Shown one piece after another: positions 12,679-24,742 of a stretch of 64,000 nucleotides of DNA. Source of the DNA: Galerina marginata (taxonomy: Eukaryota > Basidiomycota > Agaricomycetes > Agaricales > Galerinaceae); contig JAECYW010000002.1 of assembly GCA_023014335.1 (NCBI GenBank), positions 3,782,001 through 3,846,000 of the forward strand. Direction: 5' to 3'. Position 1 is the stretch's first letter; every line of letters begins with the position of its first letter. The notes under the pieces were generated by a model. The model searched no databases. It worked only from the letters and a program-made list of their open reading frames with translations, and had not been told where the DNA came from. Made by a program: the position numbers and the translations under genes.

Positions 12679-13020
12679 TTACACGTATACACCGGCTGAG
12701 CAGAAGAGCGCGACGATTCCGAAGCCGCCGAGGGTGCTGGCGAGGAGGGCGACGAAGGGTTCTCTGACGGCGAGTCTATCTTTTGGAAGGCTGCCTCGCA
12801 GTCAGGATAGCGTTTCTTGGCACAGTGTAATTTACGTACGTTGAAAAGTAGAAGGCTAGGGCAAAGGTGGGAAGGAGAAAGAGGGCGGCGACGAACGGCA
12901 GCAGCGCCGTGGGGACTATTGGAGAAAAGGCGGGCAGGGAGTGATGGAGGGCCTGTGGAGGGTTAGGACGTAGAATGACTGCGAATAATGACATACCCTG
13001 AGGTGCTGGTGGTCGTTCAT
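12679..13020 (-). CDS. OST5: Ost5/TMEM258 family subunit of oligosaccharyltransferase
   Basis: Three exons on the minus strand (13020-12997, 12952-12840, 12790-12679) give 82 aa. Two hydrophobic helices (about residues 22-44 and 58-80) are joined by the short loop FYFSTLPKDRLAVREP, and the end GFGIVALFCSAGVYV is typical of Ost5/TMEM258. The protein is a small ER membrane subunit that stabilises the Ost1 part of the N-glycosylation complex. Size and both helices agree with the family. Introns are 44 and 49 nt. It diverges from YOP1 across 136 bp and converges on RPA12 with a one-base gap. Confidence 0.88.
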
Positions 13021-13156
13021 GATGTAGCGTGGAGTGAGTGCTGCAACAATGCTGCTGACGTACCAGTGAAACAAACACGTGTCATCAATCCATATCAACC
13101 TCTTTTCAACGCCCCCGTCCTTTTCTCTCCACAAACCACCACTACTACTGCCAATC

Positions 13157-13910
13157 ATGTCCGCAGCTCAACGTCTCCAACAGCACCCAGTCTTTATCCA
13201 GGCCCAAAACAAGGCCGGCTACTACAACGCACAGCTCGACAAGGAGGTGAGTCGCAGTACCAGCAAACCCGAGACACAGCTCTGACCACCCAACCAGCTC
13301 ACAAAGTACCCCGTGCTCGTCAACCTCGAGCAACGCACACAGGTGCCCAAGACATACGCCGTCATCGGCGCCCTCTTCTTCATCGTCTTCCTCCACACCT
13401 TCAACGCCCTCGCAGCACCCATCTCCAACCTCGTCGGCTGGGGTCTCCCTGCCTACCTCTCCTTCAAGGCCATAGAATCGCCCTCGCCCCACGATGACGT
13501 CCAGTGGCTCACATACTGGGTTGTCTTTGGCTTCTTCAACTTCCTAGAATCCTTCGCCCTCCGTCTCGTCCTCTACTACGTTCCCTGGTACTTTGCCTTC
13601 AAGTCCATCTTCATTGTCTGGCTCCAACTCCCAGCCTTCCGCGTATGTCTTTCTCTCGTCTTTTCCTCCTTTGCCTCGTCCAAAAACTTTTTTTTTCTTC
13701 CCTTCTGCTCGCGTGCCACGTCTCTCCCTCTCAATTTTCCCGTCGTTGCAAATTCATCACGTCGCTTACAATTATCCCCTTTTATTCTCACAGGGCGCTC
13801 AAGTCGCATACTTTAACGTCATCAAACCCGTCCTCGCCAACGTAAGCTCCCAAAGTCGCGTTGCCGCTCCCGCGACCACAAATCCAGAGCCCGCTCCTCA
13901 CGCAGAGTAA
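13157..13910 (+). CDS. YOP1: Yop1/REEP (DP1/HVA22 family) ER-shaping protein
   Basis: Three exons (13157-13246, 13298-13642, 13794-13910) give 183 aa. The DP1/HVA22 core is clear: hydrophobic hairpins around GALFFIVFLHTFNALAAP and WVVFGFFNFLESF, then the conserved YYVPWYFAFKSIFIVWLQLP and GAQVAYFNVIKPVL. Yop1 bends tubular ER with reticulons and binds Yip1 and Rab proteins. The second intron is unusually long for this window (151 nt) and very pyrimidine-rich. The two conserved ER genes OST5 and YOP1 share one promoter region. Confidence 0.95.
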
Positions 13911-14646
13911 ATGTTATTAGCAGAGACGCTTGCACCCGTTGTGATTCGAACTTTTCGTACTGCAACCCGTTCAAATTCAATCTACTTCTTTCTGCCTACG
14001 ACATCATATGCTCCTCTATCTACCTCAACCCCGATGAGCTTCAAGCCCACCCCTCTCCCCCTCATCCATAGAATGTCCGTTTCCTTACATTATTAGCCCG
14101 TGCCTGTCAAATTTCGCTTTACTACTACCTAGCGCGCGGGTTTGTCTTGTTGACGTTGATGTACCTTTTTACCTCGGAGTCCCATCGACTGACCCCTCTT
14201 CATGCCTCTCACGAAATAGTATCTAAACGATTTTTGAAACGCGTATTATCATGTCCGAGGACTCGGGAGACGCGTTGACCAGGTGAGAGTCTCACGCACA
14301 GACGCTCATACCAGTCCGTGGCACGATGACGAATCGGTGACATGCTGAGGTCGTCAAGAGAACCGGACATTCCCGATGCGCGCTCTAGGCCCTAATTTGG
14401 AATGTGGTCCTCGAAGTCGAGCCTCGCTTTTGAACCCCACTTGAACACGTCAGAGAAGCAACACATTCTCTGTTATTATTATGGTCTGGGCTCTGTTAAG
14501 CTAAGAATTTAAGGGGAGCCGATGACCCAACGACGACCTCAAACGCAAGACCATAGAAATTAAGTAGAACAATAGCTGAGAATATCCAAGTCGGGGCAAC
14601 GTTCCCTCCGCAGAGGATATTTTAAAAGCATACCTGGATCGATTGG

Positions 14647-14685
14647 GATCTTCTGTGGGTCCATCGGAATTAATTAGAATTTAGG
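14647..14685. repeat. Dispersed repeat, copy 1
   Basis: GATCTTCTGTGGGTCCATCG followed by an AATTAATTA stretch shared with the copy at 15398. On the minus strand it reads ATGGACCCACAGAAG. Confidence 0.6.
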
Positions 14686-14834
14686 CGGTAAGCCGTGCAT
14701 ATGACGCTGAGGTCGAATCGAAGACAAGGGACCAGGGACAAAGGTAATGAGCGAACGTGGACAACAAGTCATCTTGAGAGATCTAAAACGGAAAATTTTG
14801 AAGACGACTAGGCTAGTTGTAAGTGTGCGCCTGC

Positions 14835-14848
14835 GATCTTCTGTGGGT
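14835..14848. repeat. Dispersed repeat, short copy 2
   Basis: Only GATCTTCTGTGGGT is retained; the sequence then diverges. Confidence 0.4.
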
Positions 14849-15397
14849 TTTACCAGTTTACATTGGAATTGGAATTGGGAATATGGCGTGTGGGTCACTG
14901 TGTTCAGAAACAAGGAGGTTAGATTACATGGAAAGACAATAATTTATTGCAGTCTAGAGTGCACACTGGCCTTTCCTATTCTGCGATCAGGAGCAAAGCG
15001 GCTGGATAATAAAATAGATAACGGAGATATATTCCACAACTGCGCCTAGTTTGAATGGGAACAATAAAGATATTCAACACAGTTTAGCAGAAGTAGAAGA
15101 ATGGCTTCTGAATATAGCGCATGGAGAATGGTACCGCGGCTACTAGAGTTTACAGCTCCAGTGTGTCAATTGGCTATTGCGATGCCTAGTATGTCTCTCT
15201 CTGGCCATTTGGCGAAGAGTAGTGGATAACACCCACAGCGCCGGCGTCGAAAAGGAAACAAAAGGTTTAGGAATGCTCCAATAAGCCTAGCTCAAAGAAC
15301 GACCTCTGAGAGGCAAAGCTACCGTTGCTAGCTCTAGAAAGTCCCTTCGCGTATAAAAATAATTGGTATTGCACTGGCACGGAGTTCATCGCTGTAT

Positions 15398-15429
15398 GAT
15401 CTTCTGTGGGTCCATCGGGATCAATTAAA
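15398..15429. repeat. Dispersed repeat, copy 3
   Basis: GATCTTCTGTGGGTCCATCG followed by GGATCAATTAAA, close to copy 1 over about 32 bp. Confidence 0.6.
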
Positions 15430-15828
15430 CTGGAGCAATGAGTCAAAAAGGAAGAGAATTGAACTGGGAAAGAATACTCACACATATACCAAGGAATGTG
15501 GAGAAAGGTGTTTGGAATCTGGCCAGCGTCGAAGGTCCTCGTGCGGACTGAACGGATGTTTGTGGAGTCGCCAGAGCAGAGCTAGCAGCCTGAACAGCTC
15601 GGAGTGAGTAAGGGCATGTCCCGGGAAGGACTTTGAGTAAACGCATTCGGCGTCGTATTCACATTTCGATACGCGTCTGGTCGACCTTCTCGAACTCATA
15701 CAAGACATCCCCATATCGAAAATTGGACAGTGGGAGTTCAAACGTTCAAAGCCAATCGGTTTTGATGGAGTGTAGCGCAGTGATAGCATTTCTTCAGGAA
15801 CAAAGCTAACGTCGTCAGGACTATGCGT

Positions 15829-15848
15829 GACCTTCTGTGGGTCCATCG
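15829..15848. repeat. Dispersed repeat, copy 4
   Basis: GACCTTCTGTGGGTCCATCG, one base different from copies 1 and 3. On the minus strand it provides the ATG of a 122-codon open frame (15846-15478). Confidence 0.55.
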
Positions 15849-18252
15849 AAGTTGTCAATGTACACGTGGAACACCAGCGCCGGAGTCGAACCATTAAGTT
15901 GGGCAGTGTTATGCTGTGATAAGAAGGCTTTTTATAAAATTAATGGGGTATACATACGACTGTATTGATATATACCGACAAAACGAGTCCGGAAGCCTGG
16001 AAATTTCAGGCCAGTAGAATTTCCAACATGATACATTCCAGTGAAGTCGTATGGTTTCAAGAGGCTTTGAGTGCGTTTCTTGCTACGTATATCAGGGAAC
16101 TTTCGGAATTCAGACACCATGGAAGAACCTCCGGCAGAGAGAAGCAACGCAGTTGTGCCTGGGGGAGGTAGATACCATCGAGGACTCTCCGACGCATTAG
16201 TTATCGTCTCCTGAACGTCACTTGAAATTAAGCATTATGCAAAGACCATTCGTTGTTCCAGGCTTTATAACAAAGACATGTTGGATGCCCCCACGATATG
16301 AACAGAATGTAGCCTTTTCTTGTGTCATATGAGGGTAGATCCTGTAGAGGCACCCCGATGCGCCCCCGAACGGTTGCTGAGCAGAATATAGCCATAACCG
16401 AGAAGGATATTCGACGCCTACAATGGGCGGGCTTGCCTTCTCGCTAAGAGGGGAGAAAGACCGCTCGTTTCATCGCGACGGTGGGCGGCAGACGTGATAC
16501 CGAACCTCGCGTTTTCCCACAGGCTAAACCCCGAACAGTAGTGTCGTAGAAAAAATAGACCAGTCAAACCACGCAAAACAGCCAAATACACCGAGTTCCG
16601 AGGGTTAATTTTGGCGACGCTGGGTTGAGGGCTCGTCTTATCTATTGCTGACAACGAGCTGCACCTTCAACAGAAAACAAGGAGAAGACACAAGCAAGAA
16701 TGACGAGTTCCTATTGCGGAGACCTCCTTGATAATGGATAAGATTACTCCGATGAGGAAAAACAATAGAGCCTAAAAACGTAGTTGGCACTCTAAAGGCG
16801 GTCGAGGCGATAAGGTTATAAAAACCTGCCAAGACATACTGGAAGAGTCAACGATATGAGTATACAACTGGTAAATCTCAGATGATCGTATGGGCCACCT
16901 AGATAATCACAAACTCAGTTGTTCAGATGGACACCATTTCAACGAAAACCTTACCTTCACGGGCACGGGAACCACCCTATGACGGTCAACGCTTGCCAGG
17001 CTGCGTCCTGATAGTGATACGACGTCTGCGAGAAAACTCCGGGGGATGATATCTATAATTAAGGTTGAGATAAACATAATTGGTCGACGCGACAACTGCA
17101 CGCGACCAAGCCCCATACATCGAGTAGAGAGGACGGACTGGGCTTCTTGTGATGCGGTGATAGGTCGTTTAATTACGGTCCATGTAGTAGTATCCAACTG
17201 GGCACTGGGGATCGTCTTTTAGAGTATTATTAGAGCAGTGATGTGGAGTCTGGCGCTGATCAGGCATCTTATCACAATGGAATAAGTAGATGCTCACCTC
17301 TCTCGTTCAAGGTGCCAATTCTATGGCAAGCAGGTAAATTTGGCTCGGTAGACATCCGGTCGGGTGCCAAGGTCAACCCTTTTTCTTCACGCGACCACGT
17401 TCATCCTCGACTTTCCATTCCTTGCAACATATGCCCCAGTTTGACTTGGTATCGATAGGTTGAGCGGCACGAACAGGCGGTTTTGCTCACAGATTCCCCG
17501 TATGTCGAGAAGAAGCTCTGCTTGACCGTGGGGGGGTTTCGCTTGAAGGAGAAGATTACTTTCGCAAGTTCATCGCAGATGGCGGAGGAGAACCAATAAT
17601 TCAAACGGCGCGAGAAACGTGTTGATCCGGAAATTTGGCCTCAGGCTTCCCTTCACCTTACGCGCCGGATGTTGTCCTAAACGCGTTTTCTAAAGTTTCA
17701 TAGCCATGATCCTGATATCCGACTGAAGGCTCTACCATCTACAGTAACTCCGATACTCGGAAATCACCTCATGGCAGACTCATTTTCATTTTCCTTGAAT
17801 CTCGCCGCAGAACCAGGAAAAATGGACCTCCCTTGACACTTTTGCCGGTGACTTGTAGCCAAAAATAACATTTCCACATTCACGGCAAGGAGGTAAGGAA
17901 TAATAATTCTACAACCCAATCTTCAGACGTTCATGTTTGGTTCGGTGACATAGCAGGTTGTGCCAAGTTTGAGTGCGCAACTTGATTCAAGACCCCCTAC
18001 CAGCGTTGAACTTCTAAATGGGAGATAAGCTTACAAGGGGAGCGCGCCATTCCATATTCCATTTCCTTCGGAGATGCGATGTGCAGAAGAACCAACGAAA
18101 TCGTCGCGTTCCTTCCCGTGATGCCTCTCATACAGTCATCTGGCCTAGCTACTCCAAAAATAATCCTGGTCGATATGATTTAAGATAGGCCTCGTTACAA
18201 AAAGTTCTCCGTGTGGAACTCCCTCCAACCTCCTGCCATCTCTCTCGGCAAC

Positions 18253-20350
18253 ATGACCGATATAAACGAGAAAAGTTCTGGCTACAACAGCGGAAGCAGC
18301 GACGATGGCTCGCATCTTCAGGTTCCGCTATTCGAACGGCCGAAGGGGATCAAAGGCGTCTACTATCACCCCGTTACTCAAATTGTCATGCTAGGATTCG
18401 TGTGTTTCATGGGCCCAGGTATTTTTTGCTCTTTGGAAAAGGTGGTATAGAATCCAGGGCTAAGGAAATTTTCACAGGACTGTTCAATGCCTTAACCGGT
18501 TTGGGAGGTGGAGGACAGGTGGATGCTACGACTGGCGCAAACGCAAACGCAGCTCTATATTCAACATTCGCCGCAGGAGCGTTTTTTTCTGGGTAAGTCG
18601 AGTGTGCAACAATCGCCTGCAAATTCTGACCACATCTCTAGTTCGATCAACAACAAGCTGGGTTCACGTCTTACTCTCCTCCTCGGAACTACCGGGTACT
18701 CCCTGTATATCGGAGGCTTCTTGTCAGTAGTAATTTTTAACCTATCGGATTTGCCCCAGTTCAATTCTATCACACAGGGCCATGAATATTCACCCGCATG
18801 CAGGAGCTTTCGTCATCGCCGCTGGTGCCGTTCTTGGAATTTGTGCAGGTCTCCTTTGGACCGCCCAAGGTTCTTTGATGTTAGCATACGCAACCGAAGA
18901 CCAAAAGGGTAAATTTATCGGCATCTTCTGGGGCATATTCAACTTGGGTGCTGTTGTTGGCTCAGCTGTCGCTCTGGGACAAAATTTCCACTCTACAGTG
19001 CGTGTTTACTACCATCCACGAGTAATCATGAGCTAATTGCTTTTCAAGGCAAACTCTGGTATGTCTACCTATCGCAATCGATAAAGAAGTCTTTTCTTAT
19101 AGTTCTTTCATTACCAGTTGGAAATGGAACCTATGTAAGTCGCTTGCATGACCATCATATTCTCGAGTTTTTTTTCTTACGAAGAAACAACCAGATTGGC
19201 TTACTCGTCCTCACTCTGATCGGCGTGACGATCCCACTCCTCATGGCTAACCCAGACAGTATGATTCGTACCGACGGAACCAAAGTGACGACACCAAGAC
19301 ATCCATCGTGGAAGGTCGAGACTTACGGACTCTGGCTTACACTGAAAACTGACCCAATGGTCATCCTTCTTTTCCCCATGTTTTTGGCTTCAAACTGGTT
19401 CAATGCATGGCGTTAGTCCCGTTCTTTGAAACTTTTGTATCCCTCATATTCACGATTACCCAGAATTCAACGATTATAACGACGCACTATTCAATATCCG
19501 CGCTCGTGCTTTAAACAACCTGGTTTATTGGCTTTCACAAATCGTTGGCTCGATTGCTATTGGGTTCCTCCTCGACCAGAAGTACATCTCTCGCCGTATT
19601 CGCGCATTCTCTGGCTGGGTTGTTCTACTTGTCATGGTCTTTATAGTCCACATCTGGGCTTTCTTCTACCAAAGGTTCGTCCATTTATCGTCACTCACCT
19701 GCTTCGTCTAATGGTTATTTTTTAGGCAATACACTCGAGAATCTCTTCCCCCTGACTCGAACAATAAGATAGACATTTTCGATCATGGTTATACTGGACG
19801 AATTTGGCTATATATCTTCTGTGGTCTCCTCGACGCTATGTGGCAAACCACCGTTTACTGGATCATGGGTGCCATGTCGAACGACCCCGCCAAACTCGCA
19901 CACTTTGCGGGATTCTGTAAGTCTAACCTACGTCTCATGTCCCATATCAGAGCTAACCGATTTTGATATCAGATAAATCCGTTCAGTCTGCGGGTGGCGC
20001 TGGCTCTTGGAGAGCTGATGCGGTGAAGACGCCGTAAGTTGATAATTATCCTACAACCATGACTGACTTGATGCTAAAATGCAACATAAAGATTTATGAA
20101 CATGCTTATCTCCACTTGGGTGCTTCTCGCTGCCGGTCTGGTCTTTTCTCTCCCCATGATATATCTCCGGGTCAAAGACCAAACAGACCTCGCCGATGAA
20201 ACTTTGTATGTCAAACCTTTTTTCTTCTTCCAATCTCGGATTGAATCCACATACTGATGTCCGTCCAGGATGCGTATGGACGATTCCGGAAACATTCGTG
20301 ATACCAGACAAGTAGCCCGAGAAAGGGTGGCTCGGACCGGAGAGACCTGA
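18253..20350 (+). CDS. UNC93-like membrane transporter, copy 1
   Basis: Twelve exons (18253-18418, 18478-18592, 18642-18722, 18778-18997, 19049-19058, 19118-19134, 19195-19411, 19464-19674, 19726-19916, 19973-20033, 20092-20205, 20269-20350) give 494 aa. About 11-12 hydrophobic helices are visible. The UNC93-type signatures are IKGVYYHPVTQIVMLGFVCF, the glycine-rich NALTGLGGGGQ, GICAGLLWTAQGSLMLAYA and KGKFIGIFWGIFNLGAVVG. Fungal UNC93-like proteins are MFS-fold transporters of unknown substrate. Exon 5 is only 10 nt and exon 6 only 17 nt. The N-terminus is Ser-rich and cytosolic-like, the C-terminus charged. The next gene is a tandem duplicate with the same exon lengths. Confidence 0.9.
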
Positions 20351-21447
20351 AGGATTTTGATAATAAACTTGATCTCGATCTCCATATGAACGTATGAATG
20401 CACGAATGATTATTTAGGTTCTGGCAGATTCTGGTCGGCCTAAGGTCGACCCTCGAAAAGAGGGAAGGACCCAGACATGAAAACTAGATCGTATCAACAC
20501 GTTTCTGAGTATATGTTTAGTGTTCGACTCAGAGACGCACATGGTCAGCCTGCCAGTCATGATGTAAGATATCCTCCCATATGACATTGTCAAGGTCTTC
20601 CCAGGTCGACCGTGTCGTTGTGGATTTGGTCGGATGGGTTTCGACCATTGACGGAGAATCAATAATTCGAACCGCGCCAGAAAACATGTTTGACGGCAAC
20701 TGCCTTCATATTTTTTATGCTATTCATCCTCCTGTATCTTTCCGATGTCCTGTAACTGATATCCGGACGCGAGTGTAGTCCTGGAGCTATTCAAGTCGAA
20801 ACTGCCGCATCTTATACCATATACCCGGAACCAACGCTTACGACAGGCTTATTCTCCACTTCCATGCTTGCCAGCGTGATCTCATTGCCGCAGAAGCGAA
20901 GGGAATTCGGACCCCCTGCCCGCAACCCTGACGTTTTCTCCGATGCTTCATTCAAAATAACCTTGCCAACTGAAATGAGGAGCGAGAATTAGCATCATCT
21001 AGCAGTCTCCTCGATTTCGTTCGGGCAGTCTCTGAATCCACGGAGATGGTGCTCGTCGCCACTGCTCGAGTTCGATGGTTTGATGCCAACTTGTAAGGCC
21101 ACGGACACCTCTCACAAGCTAGAGTTGGGCTAGAACGATTCAAAGCTCCGAAGGCTTCCCTCTCTGATGTCCTTGGACCTATGCATAATGAATCAAGGTG
21201 TATAAATGGAGCGCCGCACCGGCCACGCGTTTACATTTTCTTCGGATAACGCAGATAACGCACTGTTTTCAACATTTTCCGCAAACGGCAATGTACAGAA
21301 GAACCAACGAATCTATTGCTTTCCTTCCCATGACTGCTTGATAAAGTCAGCTGGCCCCATCCATGCTCCAAAAATACTTCTGGGCAATATGCTTAAGATG
21401 CACCTCGGTTTGCGGAATTCATCGCGTTGCCCCCCTCTCTCCGCACC
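20351..21447. other. Spacer between the two transporter genes
   Basis: No gene seen. The last ~160 bp resemble the sequence just upstream of copy 1 (shared GTACAGAAGAACCAACGAA-like and CTCCAAAAATA words), so the duplication includes the promoter. A TATAAAT at 21201-21207 lies ~240 bp before the second start codon. Confidence 0.5.
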
Positions 21448-23527
21448 ATGGCTGACTTGAACGAGAAAAGCTCTGACTACAACAGTGGAAGCAGTGACGA
21501 TGGGTCGCATCAGCAAGCCGTGGTCTTCGAACGACCGACGGGAATTAAAGGCATCTACTACCACCCCATCACTCAGGTCGTCATGCTAGGGTTCGTGTGC
21601 TTCATGTGTCCAGGTAATTTCTCGTCCCAAATAGCGTGTACTTTATAGCTAACTGTGACTTCGAAAGGATTGTTCAACGCCCTCAACGGTTTGGGAGCCG
21701 GAGGACAGGTGGACGCCGTAACCGGTGCAAACGCAAACGTTGCTCTTTATTCAACATTCGCCGCAGGAGCATTCTTCTCTGGGTAAGTCGGATGATCAGC
21801 AATCGCCTGCAACCTCTTTGACTCGGCTTCTAGTTCGGTCAACAATAAACTAGGCGCTCGTCTTACTCTCCTCCTCGGAACCATTGGATACTCTTTGTAC
21901 ATCGGTGCCTTCTTGTAAGTGGTTATCCAGCCCTGTCAGTTTTATCCCAGCTCTAAATTCCGATACATAGGGCCATGAATATCCATCCTCATGCAGGAGC
22001 TTTCGTCATCGCCTCTGGTGCCATCCTTGGAATTTGTGCGGGTCTCCTCTGGACTGCCCAAGGATCTTTGATGTTGGCCTATGCAACCGAAGACCAGAAG
22101 GGGAAATTCATCGGCATCTTCTGGGGCATCTTCAACTTGGGTGCTGTTGTTGGAGCAGCTGTCTCTCTAGGACAAAATTTCCACTCGACGGTACGCAGGT
22201 CCTTCCGTTCAGTAGTAACTGGGGGCTAATCTTAACTCATAACAATGAAGGCAAACTCCGGTATGTATACTTACGACTCTTGATCCTTAGACTTCTTTTT
22301 CTTACATTGCTTTCTCTCCTTCAGTTGGAAACGGGACCTATGTGAGTAACAATATATCACGCTCCAGCTGTCCTTTGGTTAACGAAATTTATAGATCGGC
22401 TTCCTTGTCCTCACTCTGATCGGCGTGACAATTCCGCTTTTCATGGCTAACCCTGACGATATGGTTCGTACCGATGGCACCAAAGTCACTACTCCCAGAC
22501 ATCCATCGTGGAAGATCGAAATTTACGGACTCTGGTTGACATTGGTAAACGACCCCATGATAATTCTTCTTTTCCCGATGTTTTTGGCTTCAAACTGGTT
22601 CTATACATGGCGTTAGTCGTTCTTCAGTTCTTTTTTCTTGACTTTCATACTGATGATCTTCCAGAATTTAACGACTACAATAGTGCACTATTCAATATCC
22701 GCGCTCGCTCACTGAACAACCTCGTCTACTGGCTCTCGCAGATCCTCGGTTCTATTACTATTGGATTCTTGCTCGACCAGAAATCTGTCTCTCGTCGTAT
22801 TCGCGCATTCTCTGGTTGGGCCATCCTCTTTGTCATGGTCTTTATTGTGCATATTTGGGCTTATTTCTACCAAAAGTTCGTAGTTAACTAATATCCACCT
22901 TCGTCGTCTAACTGTTATTTTCCAGGCAATACACTCGAGAATCCCTTCCCCCCGACTCGAAAAATAAGATAGATATCTTCGATCATGGTTATGCCGGCCG
23001 AATTTGGCTCTATATCTTCTGTGGTCTCCTCGACGCTATGTGGCAAACGACTGCTTACTGGATTATGGGTGCTATGTCGAACGACCCCGCGAAACTCGCC
23101 CACTTCACTGGATTCTGTAAGTCCAGCCGTTTTTTTCTATTTCCAGTGCTGATCGAGCTTGATACCAGATAAATCCATTCAGTCAGCCGGTGGAGCTGGC
23201 GCTTGGAGAGCGGATGCAGTGCTGACACCGTAAGCTGCAAAACCTTCTGTCACTGCCATTCTATGTTGAAAGGTCAATGAAGATTCATGAACATGTTTAT
23301 CTCCACTTGGGTGCTTCTCGTTGCTGGCTTGGTCTTTGCACTGCCGATGATACACCTCCGCGTCAAAGATCAGACAGACCTCTCAGACGAAACCATGTAC
23401 GTCGAGTTTGTTCGATTACAACCAGTTTATTGACACCTTATCCAGGATGCGTATGGACGATTCCGGACACATCCTCGATGCCACTCAAGTAGCTCGAGGA
23501 AGGATTCCACCGACGGGGGAGAAATAA
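21448..23527 (+). CDS. UNC93-like membrane transporter, copy 2
   Basis: Twelve exons (21448-21613, 21668-21782, 21834-21914, 21971-22190, 22251-22260, 22325-22341, 22395-22611, 22665-22875, 22926-23116, 23169-23229, 23283-23396, 23446-23527) give 494 aa. Every exon has exactly the same length as in copy 1, including the 10- and 17-nt microexons. The proteins differ mainly by conservative changes in helices and by the last ~15 residues. Introns have diverged in sequence, so the duplication is not very recent, while coding sequence is conserved, pointing to purifying selection on both. Function as for copy 1; substrate unknown. The second exon follows an AAG acceptor. Confidence 0.9.
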
Positions 23528-24742
23528 GGAGTTGATTATTGACACTACATCGATCATCGATGTGATTGTACGAATGCATGAAATAACGATTCGGATTCTG
23601 GCTCTTTAGGTCTCGTCCGAGAAGGCATCAATATCAATCAGAGGTGACCAACAAGTGCAAACGTGAAACCCAATCTCATCAACATATCTCCATATCCAAC
23701 TCCAGAATGGTGTTGGTTTCTTCCGGGCTTTTCGTTCCTTGTTCCGGAGGCCACATGAGCTGTAAGTCGACCCGTGATAGTTCATTGGACCTTTCAACCA
23801 TCTACAGGTTATTGTATGCTACTTCTCATTGCAGAGGCATAGAGTTGTAGGTTACCCGAAGAGCCCGACGCATTAAATATTGGCCTGCTTCCGGACCTCG
23901 TTCCATCCGGTATTCAAATTGTGCAGGTGTTGCGAAAGTTTCAAAAGGACCCAAGGACCCAATACCGAGGCAAGATGTCCAAAAGATATCTTGTAAATCC
24001 GCCTTCTCGTGGTAGATTCAACTTCCCCTGGTCACAGCAAATTTGAATATCAGATTTGAGCAGCCTATAACGAGACACAAATCATCTCCCAGCCGAGCCA
24101 GAATCTTATCAAATCTCGAGTCCTAAGCCTGGTCTCGCCGTCCTTGCCAGTGATTGTTTTGTTGAGGCTGGATCTCCGCGAAGTCGAACAGCTGCTTCAA
24201 CAGCATGTGCAAGGTTTACATGATCACTTCATTCAGACCCCAATCCCGAATCAGTGCTTCTCCAAGTTCTAATAATATCTCTCCGTTCATTCAGGATGGA
24301 GCTCTGTAGACAAGACAAGCATCTCGCCTCATCTCGCCCTACCTCCAAAAGGTTTCTGTCATCAAAGGAAGCACGCCTAGAGATGGCTAGAGATAACCAT
24401 GCGATAACGTATTGAGAATGAATACTGGAAGTTTGTGCGACTTGACCAGGATGGGCTCTTCCGGACAAGCTTCAATTTGAAGGTTCGGTCCCTTAAGTGA
24501 TATTGAGTTTCGTCTGTTTTATGCAGGGCTTCGAATCACTTTCCAAGGCCCACGGACAGGCTACTGTATCTGAGAAACATTAATTTCTTTTTCTTCCTCG
24601 AATTGTAAATTTTGCCAAAATTTTGCTGCAGGAATTGTATGTACACTTTTCTCACGACGACCAGATTTCTCTTGATCTTATCCATCTTATCTTATCTCAC
24701 GGTCGCTTGAAACGACTGCATCTCCCTTAACCACTGACCCCC
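23528..24742. other. Intergenic region, no gene seen
   Basis: Contains the 3' region of the second transporter and the promoter of the aminopeptidase. Open frames are short and unsupported on both strands. Confidence 0.5.

Larger units (their letters stand above)
13911..18252. other. 4.3-kb stretch without convincing genes
   Basis: Only short open frames on both strands; attempts to join them by plausible introns gave no recognisable protein. It contains a dispersed 14-22 bp repeat (14647, 14835, 15398, 15829). From about 17560 on, sequence resembles the region upstream of the second transporter gene (e.g. AATAATTCAAACGGCGC at ~17595 versus AATAATTCGAACCGCGC at ~20661), so the right part belongs to the transporter tandem duplication. 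Confidence 0.5.

Noticed and set aside
16418..17604. Series of minus-strand frames of 64-96 codons with hydrophobic parts
   Set aside because: Tried joining them as a spliced membrane protein; phases and motifs did not agree with any known family.
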